64,000 nucleotides of DNA from Rhizobiaceae bacterium. Its GTDB lineage: Bacteria; Pseudomonadota; Alphaproteobacteria; Rhizobiales; Rhizobiaceae. Under the pieces are notes generated by a model, which was given only the letters and a program-made list of their open reading frames with translations, was not told where the DNA came from and ran no database searches. Location: NCBI GenBank assembly GCA_014238155.1, contig JABABQ010000066.1, forward strand, positions 151,428 through 215,427. The letters are read 5' to 3'. Shown here piece after piece: positions 1 through 7,851 of the stretch; positions within the stretch are counted from its first letter, which is position 1; each line of letters opens with the position of its first letter. The translations under genes and the position numbers were made by a program.

Positions 1-398
1 CGGACCTGGCTCCCGGTCACGTCAAGCATATTAAGGAACTTGCCAGAGAGGGATTTTATGACGGTGTGGTATTTCACCGCGTCATTGATGGCTTTATGGC
101 TCAGGGCGGCGACCCGACGGGCACCGGCACTGGCGGGTCTCCAAAACCCAATCTGAAAGCCGAGTTCAACGCTGAACCGCACGTGCGCGGCGTTTGTTCA
201 ATGGCCCGTTCTGGCCATCCAGACAGCGCCAATTCGCAATTCTTCATTTGTTTTGACGACGCACGTTTCCTCGATCGTCAGTACACCGCATGGGGCCGCG
301 TGATTGAAGGCATGGAAAATGTCGATGATTTTGAACGTGGTGAACCGGTTCCAGATCCCGACCGTATCGTCACCATGAAAGTGGCTGCTGACGCCTGA
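1..398 (+). CDS. ppiB: Peptidyl-prolyl cis-trans isomerase, cyclophilin type (5' truncated)
   Basis: Catalyses proline cis-trans isomerisation during protein folding. The reading frame is open from base 3 and the start codon lies outside the window; the apparent GTG at 66 is internal. The cyclophilin core is clear: FHRVIDGFMAQGGDP with the catalytic Arg of FHR, then SQFFICF and the Trp-containing AWGRV segment. No signal peptide can be judged because the N-terminus is missing. It ends about 85 bases before queA on the same strand, an arrangement common in alphaproteobacteria, so the two may be co-transcribed. Confidence 0.93.
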   Translation, partial: DLAPGHVKHIKELAREGFYDGVVFHRVIDGFMAQGGDPTGTGTGGSPKPNLKAEFNAEPHVRGVCSMARSGHPDSANSQFFICFDDARFLDRQYTAWGRVIEGMENVDDFERGEPVPDPDRIVTMKVAADA

Positions 399-483
399 GG
401 CCAGTGACCAAATTTCTGCATAAACAGAATTCTGAATGGCGGGCTGGTGAAAATTGGCCCGCCATATTTATTTTGAGGCTGCA

Positions 484-1566
484 ATGCGTGTAGACGATTT
501 TGATTTTGAATTGCCGGAAGCCAATATCGCGCTGCGACCTGCGATACCGCGCGACAGTGCCAAACTGCTGGTGGTCAATCAACAATCGGGATCATTGAAC
601 GATCAGATCGTCCGGGATCTCGCAGATTTTTTGCTTCCAGGTGATGCGCTGGTGTTTAACGACACGCGGGTCATTCCCGCGCAGCTGGAAGGCGTTCGTA
701 AGCGCGGTGACTTCACCGCCAATATCGGAGCGACCCTGCATATGCGCATTGCCACAGATAGCTGGCAAGCCTTTGTTCGTGGAGCCAAGAAACTGAAAAT
801 CGGCGAAACCGTGGATTTTGGCGACACTGAATTTCTTGCTGAAGTGACCGAAAAGGGTGAAGCCGGAGAGGTGACGTTTCAATTCAATTGCGACGGGCCT
901 GACCTGGATCTGGCGCTGATCAAATGGGGTCATATTCCGCTGCCGCCTTATATTGCGCTGAAAAGAGGTGAGGACGAACAGGACAGGATTGACTATCAGA
1001 CCATTTATGCCCGCGAGGATGGGGCTGTTGCGGCTCCCACCGCCGGGCTGCATTTCACCGAGGATATGTTTGACAGGATCGAAGCGAAGGGCGTTTCGCG
1101 GCATTTTGTAACTTTGCATGTTGGGGCAGGGACGTTTTTGCCGGTCAAGGTCGACGATACTGACGATCACAAGATGCATGCGGAAACTGGCGCTGTTTCA
1201 GAACAAACTGCTGAAGCGCTCAACAAGGTGAGAAAATCTGGTGGCCGTATCGTTGCTGTGGGAACCACATCCTTGAGGCTGCTCGAGAGCGCGACATCCG
1301 ATGATGGGCAGGTTCAACCCTGGTCGGGTGCAACCGACATATTCATCACCCCTGGTTATCGCTTTAAAGCTGTTGATGCGTTGATGACAAATTTTCATTT
1401 GCCGCGATCAACTTTATTTATGCTGGTCAGTGCTTTTGCCGGCACCCAGACAATGAAAGATGCCTATTCATACGCTGTTGCAAGCGGTTATCGCTTTTAC
1501 TCCTATGGAGATTCATCGCTGTTATTACCAGATCCGGTCGCCTCCACCTTTTCTGCAGCGCTCTGA
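484..1566 (+). CDS. queA: S-adenosylmethionine:tRNA ribosyltransferase-isomerase QueA
   Basis: Transfers and rearranges the ribose of S-adenosylmethionine onto 7-aminomethyl-7-deazaguanine in tRNA, giving epoxyqueuosine. The 360-residue length is typical. Family landmarks visible are [13 protein letters not shown] near the N-terminus, APTAGLHFT in the middle, [11 protein letters not shown], and the C-terminal [18 protein letters not shown] segment. The ATG at 484 is chosen over the upstream ATG at 454 because the family starts with a short Met-Arg-Val-Asp-Asp-Phe-Asp-type segment and a GAGG lies just upstream. Its usual partner tgt is present but 12.4 kb away on the other strand, with an accessory block between. 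Confidence 0.97.
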   Translation: MRVDDFDFELPEANIALRPAIPRDSAKLLVVNQQSGSLNDQIVRDLADFLLPGDALVFNDTRVIPAQLEGVRKRGDFTANIGATLHMRIATDSWQAFVRGAKKLKIGETVDFGDTEFLAEVTEKGEAGEVTFQFNCDGPDLDLALIKWGHIPLPPYIALKRGEDEQDRIDYQTIYAREDGAVAAPTAGLHFTEDMFDRIEAKGVSRHFVTLHVGAGTFLPVKVDDTDDHKMHAETGAVSEQTAEALNKVRKSGGRIVAVGTTSLRLLESATSDDGQVQPWSGATDIFITPGYRFKAVDALMTNFHLPRSTLFMLVSAFAGTQTMKDAYSYAVASGYRFYSYGDSSLLLPDPVASTFSAAL

Positions 1567-1570
1567 TCAT

Positions 1571-1593
1571 GCTCAATAAAGAGTAAATTGAGC
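1571..1593 (+). terminator. Weak hairpin after queA
   Basis: A perfect 7-bp inverted repeat (GCTCAAT / ATTGAGC, 9-nt loop) begins 5 bases after the queA stop. No T-run follows, so termination is only possible, not shown. Confidence 0.3.
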
Positions 1594-1688
1594 TGCGAAA
1601 ATTCGACTGAAACCGCTCACTCAATATTTCAATATTTTCCCTAAGGTCATCTCTGGTAGGGAAACTACTATTGGAACAGGGCGTACCA

Positions 1689-2909
1689 ATGAACAACAAA
1701 AGTGTAGCTGCACAGCGGGCCGCTGGCAGAAAAGAAGTTCGTGCTGATGATCGGGATGAACAAGAATTATTGGACTGGCAAATCAATTCCAAATGGGCCG
1801 ACGGGAGCGCGATTGACTCTCAGTTTGCCGGGCCTCCGGAGTGGGCCAGCCGATCAAGCAACACTTATAATTCAGGCGGACAGAAGGCGGCTGGCCGGGG
1901 CAAGAAGACTGATAGCACAGATCAAAACACTTTCGACAATAGCGGCGACGATTGGTTCGATGGTGTTGCCAATTCTCAAAAAATGGATGGCGGCGCAGGC
2001 GTAGATACAGCAAATTATGCGCTGTCTGGATCGGCCGTTGAAGTTGATCTGATCACCGGAAAAGGCAAGTACGGAGATGCTGTGGGCGATCGCTACGATA
2101 GCATTGAAAATGTTCATGGTTCCAATGTCGGTGACCTGATTATTGGCGATGAACAAACCAACCGTCTCGTGGGGCGCGATGGAGATGACACGATTTTGGC
2201 CGGAGGTGGCAAAGATACGCTGCTTGGTGGACGTGGCGCCGACCTGATGGATGGTGGAGAAGGTGTCGATACAGCTGAATATGACTGGTCGACCACAGGT
2301 GTTGACGTCAATTTGACCACCGGTATGGGGCAGGGTGGGTTTGCTGAAGGCGACACACTGGCGAATATTGAAAACCTCAATGGCTCTTATCACAACGACA
2401 TTTTGACCGGAGATGACGGCGTCAACCGCCTGTTCGGCGATGATGGTGACGATGTTATGTTTGGCCTGTCGGGCGATGATATTCTGGCGGGTGGCCTGGG
2501 CGCAGATACTTTTTATGGAGGTGAGGGCGATCGGGATGCGGCCGATTACCAAAATGCGGATGCAGCGGTATCCGTCGATCTGGTGAATGGTGGATTTGGT
2601 GGTGAAGCCCTGAATGACATTTTTCATTCAATCGAGTTCGTCTACGGGTCTGACTTTGATGACGTCCTTATCGGCAACGATGCGAAAAACCGGTTGGTTG
2701 GCGGAGAAGGCAAAGACGATCTGGCCGGTGCTGGTGGCATTGATTACCTGTTGGGTGGCATCGGTGATGACATGATGGCAGGTGGCGATGGTAATGACGT
2801 GTTCGAACTCGCGGAACAGTTTGGAAATGACACGATCAGCGACTTTGAAGCCGGAGAGGGGCGCACTGACAGAATCTGGTTCCGCGGTCTTGACCCTGAA
2901 GGAAAGTGA
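1689..2909 (+). CDS. RTX-like calcium-binding repeat protein, 3' end frameshifted
   Basis: About 400 acidic residues built from at least four blocks of a repeating pattern: AxYxxSxxxVxVDLxxGxG, then a variable loop, then DSIENVxGSxxxDxxxGDxxxNRLxGxxGDD, with hemolysin-type GGxGxDxx nonapeptides (GGGKDTLLGGRGADLMDGG). Such repeats bind Ca2+ in the parallel beta-roll of secreted RTX proteins. No Sec signal peptide is seen, as expected for type I secretion substrates. ATG 1689 is preferred to TTG 1671 because AGGGCG precedes it. The frame stops at 2909 after RIWFRGL, but the expected C-terminal strand continues in the next frame to 3024, so the gene is shifted by one base near 2885. No type I transporter is in the window. 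Confidence 0.75.
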   Translation: MNNKSVAAQRAAGRKEVRADDRDEQELLDWQINSKWADGSAIDSQFAGPPEWASRSSNTYNSGGQKAAGRGKKTDSTDQNTFDNSGDDWFDGVANSQKMDGGAGVDTANYALSGSAVEVDLITGKGKYGDAVGDRYDSIENVHGSNVGDLIIGDEQTNRLVGRDGDDTILAGGGKDTLLGGRGADLMDGGEGVDTAEYDWSTTGVDVNLTTGMGQGGFAEGDTLANIENLNGSYHNDILTGDDGVNRLFGDDGDDVMFGLSGDDILAGGLGADTFYGGEGDRDAADYQNADAAVSVDLVNGGFGGEALNDIFHSIEFVYGSDFDDVLIGNDAKNRLVGGEGKDDLAGAGGIDYLLGGIGDDMMAGGDGNDVFELAEQFGNDTISDFEAGEGRTDRIWFRGLDPEGK

Positions 2910-3024
2910 TCTGATCCTCACTTATGGTGATGCTGGTGTCACGATTGACACCGGCTTGCATGGTTCGCTGCTATTGCTCAACGTCCTGGCCGAGGATCTG
3001 AACTCAGACGATTACATATTTTAG
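2886..3024 (+). pseudogene. Detached C-terminal tail of the RTX-like protein (frameshifted)
   Basis: In the frame one base on from the upstream gene, the DNA encodes LTLKESDLILTYGDAG and ends SDDYIF at 3024. A short strand of this kind followed by a terminal [DE]DFxF-like motif typically closes RTX beta-roll proteins after the DFxxGxxRTDRI segment. The upstream frame reads through that segment and then stops prematurely, so the two pieces belong together. A one-base insertion, a two-base deletion or a sequencing error would explain it. Confidence 0.7.
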
Positions 3025-3049
3025 TGGGGTATGAATACTTCATTGAAAA

Positions 3050-3078
3050 GAAGCGCGGCACTCCGCCTGCCGCGCTTC
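3050..3078 (+). terminator. Strong hairpin terminator after the RTX-like gene
   Basis: Perfect 11-bp inverted repeat GAAGCGCGGCA / TGCCGCGCTTC with a 7-nt loop, 26 bases after the tail of the RTX frame. The following AACCTATTT is only weakly T-rich. Confidence 0.7.
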
Positions 3079-3460
3079 AACCTATTTCGGGTGGGTTGAA
3101 ACGTTTTGTCACGGTGTCCCGTTTCTCCTTTTGCGTTAATTTGAATGTTGAAGGCTGGTGACAATCAGAACTAACATCCTGAAAAAAATGCTATCTGAGG
3201 GCCCGGTAACTGGAGTATCGGACTGTACAAAACAAGGGTGATGCCCTGATTGGCGATGATTCCTCAGTCTTGAAGGTTGATTTCAATCGCCGCAGTCACG
3301 TTCGACATTCAATATTGTGTTAATATTCATGATTAACTGAGCTTTAATTTTATGTGCTTGATCCTGGGCGAAGTTGATTGATAGTAGAAATACATATCAA
3401 TTCTTAGTGTGAAGCCGATTGTATAGCAGTCGGTCGGTTTGCGATCAGGAGGTCAATACG
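3079..3460. other. AT-rich intergenic region upstream of the acidic repeat protein
   Basis: No coding frame is supported. It becomes AT-rich from about 3300, with two AATATT words six bases apart (AATATTGTGTTAATATT) and runs of TTAAT. A promoter for the downstream gene is likely here, but I cannot fix -35/-10 elements. Confidence 0.4.
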
Positions 3461-4747
3461 GTGGGCGATTTCGAACGGGTTGAACCGATCATTACTTATG
3501 TAACGCCAGGCGAGAGCGGGTATTTGGGGCCTCTCGATGATCCCGAGAAATCTCAATTTGTGCTCGACGGTGAAGATGCAGACAACGACGCATTGTTGGA
3601 CGAAGACAGCCAGGAACTATCAAACAAATTCGAGCCTGCGCCATTCAGCGATGCAGATGAAGCCGACCAAGAGAGCGAAGACGAAGAGAGCGAAGACGAA
3701 GAGGATGTTGGCGAGTTCAACGATACTCCTGGAGAAACACAGTTTGTCTACGGTGATGATGCGGAAAAAACATTTGTTATAGACGCTGACGTTGCGGGTT
3801 ACAGTTGGGGACCAACAGAAGACGGCCTCGGTATTGTTGTCTGGGGTCCGGACGGCCACGACCTCCTTTACGGCATTGAAACCATTCAGTTCAGCGACCA
3901 GACGGTCTCATTGGTTCACGACGACGGTGAAGTCGAAGACGTCGCCTATGCATCACAACATCTGGTTGCTTCGGGTTCGGACGACGGATTTGTCATTGAC
4001 GGCAATTCAAAAGATTATGGCTACGGCCCGACGGAAGATGGCACCGGCATCGTGGTTTGGGGCGAGACCGGTTTTGACATTCTTTACGGATTTTCGAAGC
4101 TGATATTTAGTGATACTGAAATCGACCTCAGCAGTTTTGACCTGGGCGATGATGAGTACACCGAAGACGATAATATCAAAGATGATGAATTCGCTGAAGA
4201 CGAAGACGACATTTCCGAGGATGAAGACGATAATACGGAAGATGACGACGGTAGTGCCGTGGATGAAGACGATACTGCCGAGGATGGCGACGACATAGTC
4301 GAAGACGACGACGGTAGCACCGATGCTGATGACATAGCCGAAGACGACGATGGTAGTGCCGATGCTGATGACATAGTCGAAGACGACGACGGTAGTGCCG
4401 ATGCTGATGACGATACTGTTGAGGATGGCGACGACATAGTCGAAGACGACGACGGTAGTACCGATGACGACGACGGTAGTACCGATGATGACAACGCTAA
4501 TACCGATGACGACGACATAATCGAAGACGATGACGATAGTACCGAGGATGAAGACGACATTACCGAAGATGACGACGACGGAAGTTCCGAGGACGACGAC
4601 ATAGTCGAAGAAGACGACGGTGGTACCGAAGACGAAGTTGAAGATTCAAAGGGCGATGAAGATTACATCGACTTTGATTGCGAAGATGTCTTGGGGGACA
4701 TGGACGAATTCATCGAACAATACGAAGAAGATGACGCGGATTCATAG
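3461..4747 (+). CDS. Extremely acidic Asp/Glu repeat protein
   Basis: 428 residues, start at GTG 3461 with AGGAGG at 3447-3452 as an ideal ribosome binding site. Residues about 1-85 are an acidic lead-in. Two related ~55-residue modules follow, each containing FVID, GYGPTEDGxGIVVWG, a D[IL]LYG turn and an IxFSDxxxxL strand, reminiscent of repeats in RTX-type secreted proteins. From about residue 230 to the end the protein is almost pure Asp/Glu broken by Gly-Ser, Ala and Thr, with imperfect repeats such as EDDDGSADADD. No signal peptide or membrane segment is visible. Function unknown; Ca2+ or polycation binding is inference. The serine-rich frame on the opposite strand is a shadow. Confidence 0.8.
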   Translation: MGDFERVEPIITYVTPGESGYLGPLDDPEKSQFVLDGEDADNDALLDEDSQELSNKFEPAPFSDADEADQESEDEESEDEEDVGEFNDTPGETQFVYGDDAEKTFVIDADVAGYSWGPTEDGLGIVVWGPDGHDLLYGIETIQFSDQTVSLVHDDGEVEDVAYASQHLVASGSDDGFVIDGNSKDYGYGPTEDGTGIVVWGETGFDILYGFSKLIFSDTEIDLSSFDLGDDEYTEDDNIKDDEFAEDEDDISEDEDDNTEDDDGSAVDEDDTAEDGDDIVEDDDGSTDADDIAEDDDGSADADDIVEDDDGSADADDDTVEDGDDIVEDDDGSTDDDDGSTDDDNANTDDDDIIEDDDDSTEDEDDITEDDDDGSSEDDDIVEEDDGGTEDEVEDSKGDEDYIDFDCEDVLGDMDEFIEQYEEDDADS

Positions 4748-4796
4748 GCCGGTTCTGCGTGGCGCAATATCTTGCCCTTGCGACACTGTCTGATTT

Positions 4797-4818
4797 GACT
4801 GTTGGACCATCAACAGTC
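4797..4818. terminator. Hairpin between convergent genes
   Basis: Perfect 8-bp inverted repeat GACTGTTG / CAACAGTC with a 6-nt loop, between the stops of the acidic protein and the barrel gene; it could serve both strands. No strong T-run. Confidence 0.5.
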
Positions 4819-4837
4819 TGCCCCGCAGGTTTGCTGG

Positions 4838-6307
4838 CTAGAAACTCACCTCTAGACCGGACCGAACGGTGAATTGCTCATATTCTGACTGGATTTCATC
4901 CTCATCCTGTTCCTCAGCCATCTTCATGCTGGAGGCAAGTACGATTTTGATATTGTCATTCAGCGTATAAAGACCTTCGGCTTCGACCAGATATTCCATC
5001 GATTCAGTCAAGCCGCCAAAATTCCGTTCATCAGACAGCGATGCTGCAAGGCTCAATTCAAGATCTGAAGTTGGCGACCAGTTCAATTCAACCGCATAGG
5101 TTTTGACATCTACGAAATAGCCATCGGTATCCTCGATTTCTTCAAACTCGCGTTTGACCGAAGCTGTCAGTTCGAATTCGTCGGTGGGATTCCAGGCTAG
5201 ATTGGCGTCCAGGAAACTGTCGGTATGCCAGGAGCTGGAGACTTCCCTAGCGTCGAAACGACCTCCAATATCGAGACGCAAGTTTCCCAATATCTGAGCG
5301 GAGATTCCCACTGTTGTCGTCAGGTTTTGTGAGTCACGATTAAGATCACCGCTGTTTACAAATGCGACATTTGAGGCACCAAGCCGCAGATAGGGTGATA
5401 CGCGCGCCTTCGGCAGAAGTTTGATTTCCGAGGCTACCGACAAATTTGTGTAGTTCAGTTCGTTGGCGAAAGAGTTCTCGTCGTCATCAAGTTGATCCGG
5501 GTGGATCTTGAATTCAGCCGTGCCGCGCAATGCTGCACTGATGTTGTCGCTGGCATGGGCCAATTCGACGAAACCGGTACTGGTCAGCGTTCCGTCGGAG
5601 CTGGTTCGGTCGTCTATCAGACCCAATCCACTGCTGGCACGAAATCCGTTGGACAGATCGATTCCCGCCTGCGCAGCAACGGCAAAATCAAGACTATGCT
5701 CATCGGCAAATCGCAGGCTTTGCTCGTGTGCGACTTCGCCTTCCAGACGCCAGAACAGACCGTCCTGCTGATATTCGGCCGCCACCTCAATATTATTTTG
5801 AAGAACAGTGGAAGTTCGTCCACCCGCACTTTCGTCGATATTGGAATCAAAACCCAAGGTCGATGTGAGTTTCAGTTCAGATCGAAAAGGGCCCTTATCC
5901 GATGCCTTGTCGTCATCGTCATCGCTGTCTTCGTTATTGCCGTCGCCGTTATTGCCGTCGCCAGTTGCGTTATTTTCTGCCTCTTCGTTGTTATCGGTTT
6001 GATCAGCGTTTGAGTCGTCCTGATCATCAGCATCATCCTGGTCGGTGGTTTCCGGCTCAGCTTCAATAATCATCATTGTCGGTTCAGAACCAAAAATTTT
6101 CGGACGGGTGGTCCGGTCCACTCCCGAAGCGCGGCCGGTTTGTTCCCTGAAAACCCCATCGCCGAGCAAACTCATGCGCCCGACCAGTCCGGGATAATGA
6201 TACGGCAAGGTCGCCCGCAGCGTCGGCGCTTGTTGGCCGTGCGCGGACATCACGAACAGTGAATTCGTTGGCAAAGCCACTGACAAGATAACTAAGAGAC
6301 TACGCAA
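4838..6307 (-). CDS. Outer-membrane beta-barrel protein with acidic linker
   Basis: 489 residues. A Sec signal peptide is seen (MRSLLVILSVALP... to about AHGQQA). After about 60 residues comes a linker of roughly 55 residues made almost only of Asp, Asn, Glu and Gly (about residues 83-140). The remaining ~345 residues show alternating beta-strand patterns such as LEGEVAHEQSL, LRLDIGGRFD and LELSLAASLSDER, and the chain ends in the aromatic residue typical of outer-membrane barrels (SGLEVSF). It resembles the putative beta-barrel porin 2 group. It is divergent from the aminotransferase gene across an AT-rich region. A surface or export role is inference. Confidence 0.7.
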   Translation of the reverse strand: MRSLLVILSVALPTNSLFVMSAHGQQAPTLRATLPYHYPGLVGRMSLLGDGVFREQTGRASGVDRTTRPKIFGSEPTMMIIEAEPETTDQDDADDQDDSNADQTDNNEEAENNATGDGNNGDGNNEDSDDDDDKASDKGPFRSELKLTSTLGFDSNIDESAGGRTSTVLQNNIEVAAEYQQDGLFWRLEGEVAHEQSLRFADEHSLDFAVAAQAGIDLSNGFRASSGLGLIDDRTSSDGTLTSTGFVELAHASDNISAALRGTAEFKIHPDQLDDDENSFANELNYTNLSVASEIKLLPKARVSPYLRLGASNVAFVNSGDLNRDSQNLTTTVGISAQILGNLRLDIGGRFDAREVSSSWHTDSFLDANLAWNPTDEFELTASVKREFEEIEDTDGYFVDVKTYAVELNWSPTSDLELSLAASLSDERNFGGLTESMEYLVEAEGLYTLNDNIKIVLASSMKMAEEQDEDEIQSEYEQFTVRSGLEVSF

Positions 6308-6435
6308 CCCACACTTCCAAAACCCATAAACCGGCCGGGAAATTATTAATAGACAAAGTTAATATATCGATAAAGTCATCTGTTTGTTGAAGTACTTGAG
6401 CTCTACAAGTTAAGGTTAATAATGTTTTACCAATG

Positions 6436-6454
6436 CATTAATATAATATTAATG
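6436..6454. promoter_or_regulatory. Perfect AT-rich palindrome, candidate operator
   Basis: CATTAATAT-A-ATATTAATG is a perfect 9+1+9 inverted repeat 66 bases before the aminotransferase ATG at 6521, in the divergent intergenic region. The surrounding 100 bases are rich in TTAAT/ATTAA words. Operator function is inferred from symmetry and position only. Confidence 0.45.
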
Positions 6455-6520
6455 GAATAATCGACTTGCATGTCAACAAGAGGTGTTTTTGGGGTCAGCA
6501 TCGGGAATAAGGGCAACATT

Positions 6521-7840
6521 ATGACGCGTAAAGTAGTAGAATTTCCGCCTAGGACAACCAATGTTTCAAGTTTTGAGCGATTGGAATCCAACGTTCAGTC
6601 CTACGCCAATAATTTTCCAGATGTATTTGAGTTTGCCGAAGGCGCTGAAATTTGGGCCAACAACGGAAAACGCTATTTGGATTTTTTGTCCGGAGCTGGC
6701 TCTCTAAACTATGGGCACAACCCATCTGAGTTGAAATCGGAGCTGTTGAAATATATCGAGAACAACAACATTTCAAACAGTCTTGATCTTCATACGAAGG
6801 CCAAAAAGGAATTTCTCGACGCACTGGATGAAGTGGTTTTAAAACCGCGTGGGCTGGATCATGTGGTTCAGTTTACAGGTCCAACTGGTGCCAATGCTGT
6901 GGAGGCTGCCTTAAAGCTGGCCCGGCGGGTGACTGATCGCACTAATATTGCTGCATTTACCAACGGCTTCCATGGCGTCACCACGGGTGCTTTGGCTGCA
7001 ACGGGCAATGCCTACAACCGGGGCGCCGCCGGTGTTGAGCTCAATGGAATTTCCCGGCTTCCCTATGACGGCTATCTGGGTGGCGATTACAACACTGTAG
7101 ACTATTTTGAAAAGCTGCTTGATGATCCGTCATCGGGAATGGATCTTCCTGCTGCTGTTATTTTTGAAACAGTTCAGGGTGAGGGCGGTCACAAGGTCGC
7201 CTCCGATGCCTGGTTGCAGCAACTGCAGACACTGTGCCGAAAACACAAAATACTGATGATCGCCGATGAAGTGCAGGCGGGCTGCGGTCGTACCGGTGAC
7301 TTTTTTGGATTTGACAGTTCTGGAATTGCTCCCGACATAATTGCCGTTTCCAAGTCCATTTCCGGTTATGGACTGCCTCTCGCACTTTGCCTGATAAAGC
7401 GCGATCTCGACGCCTGGTTGCCGGGCGAGCACAACGGAACATTCCGCGGCAACAATCTTGCGTTCGTTACAGCGACCGCTGCCCTGAACAAATTTTGGAA
7501 GTCGGGAAAGTTTGAGGCCGAGATATCACAACGTTCGGTTTTGTTGCGTCAGCGTTTGACCAAAATCACAGAACAGCACCGTGATATGATCTCCGAAACC
7601 CGTGGGAAAGGCATGATGATGGGCCTTGCGTTCAGCGACCCTGAACTGGCCCGCCGGATCACCACTCATGCGTTCCAGCTCGGACTTATTGCAGAAAGGG
7701 TCGGTCCGCGTGATGAAGTTTTGAAGATCATGGCGCCGATCAACGTTCGAATGGATCACCTTGATGAGGGTCTCAACATCCTCGAAGCGTCGATTGAGGA
7801 AGTGATCAGCACTTCGCCCCATTCAAAATTTGCTGACTGA
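6521..7840 (+). CDS. L-2,4-diaminobutyrate:2-oxoglutarate aminotransferase (EctB-like)
   Basis: PLP-dependent class III aminotransferase, 439 residues. It carries the EctB/DABA-aminotransferase signatures: FERLESNVQSY at the start, LNYGHN, VQFTGPTGANAVEAALKLAR, FETVQGEGG, IADEVQAGCGRTG, the PLP-lysine motif SKSISGYGLP (Lys about 278) and GEHNGTFRGNN. Such enzymes make L-2,4-diaminobutyrate from aspartate semialdehyde with glutamate as amino donor. Start 6521 is chosen because AAGGG precedes it and the family starts near here; ATG 6470 is possible. ectA and ectC are absent, so ectoine synthesis is not the role. The NRPS gene follows after 11 bases, pointing to diaminobutyrate supply for it. 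Confidence 0.88.
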   Translation: MTRKVVEFPPRTTNVSSFERLESNVQSYANNFPDVFEFAEGAEIWANNGKRYLDFLSGAGSLNYGHNPSELKSELLKYIENNNISNSLDLHTKAKKEFLDALDEVVLKPRGLDHVVQFTGPTGANAVEAALKLARRVTDRTNIAAFTNGFHGVTTGALAATGNAYNRGAAGVELNGISRLPYDGYLGGDYNTVDYFEKLLDDPSSGMDLPAAVIFETVQGEGGHKVASDAWLQQLQTLCRKHKILMIADEVQAGCGRTGDFFGFDSSGIAPDIIAVSKSISGYGLPLALCLIKRDLDAWLPGEHNGTFRGNNLAFVTATAALNKFWKSGKFEAEISQRSVLLRQRLTKITEQHRDMISETRGKGMMMGLAFSDPELARRITTHAFQLGLIAERVGPRDEVLKIMAPINVRMDHLDEGLNILEASIEEVISTSPHSKFAD

Positions 7841-7851
7841 AGGATTGCCCG

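Noticed and set aside
4084..4602. Serine-rich open frame on the minus strand
   Set aside because: It is the complement of the Asp/Glu codon repeats of the acidic protein, without a start signal.
6521..7840. Ectoine biosynthesis operon (ectABC)
   Set aside because: Only the ectB-like gene is present; no acetyltransferase or ectoine synthase is adjacent and the next gene is the NRPS.
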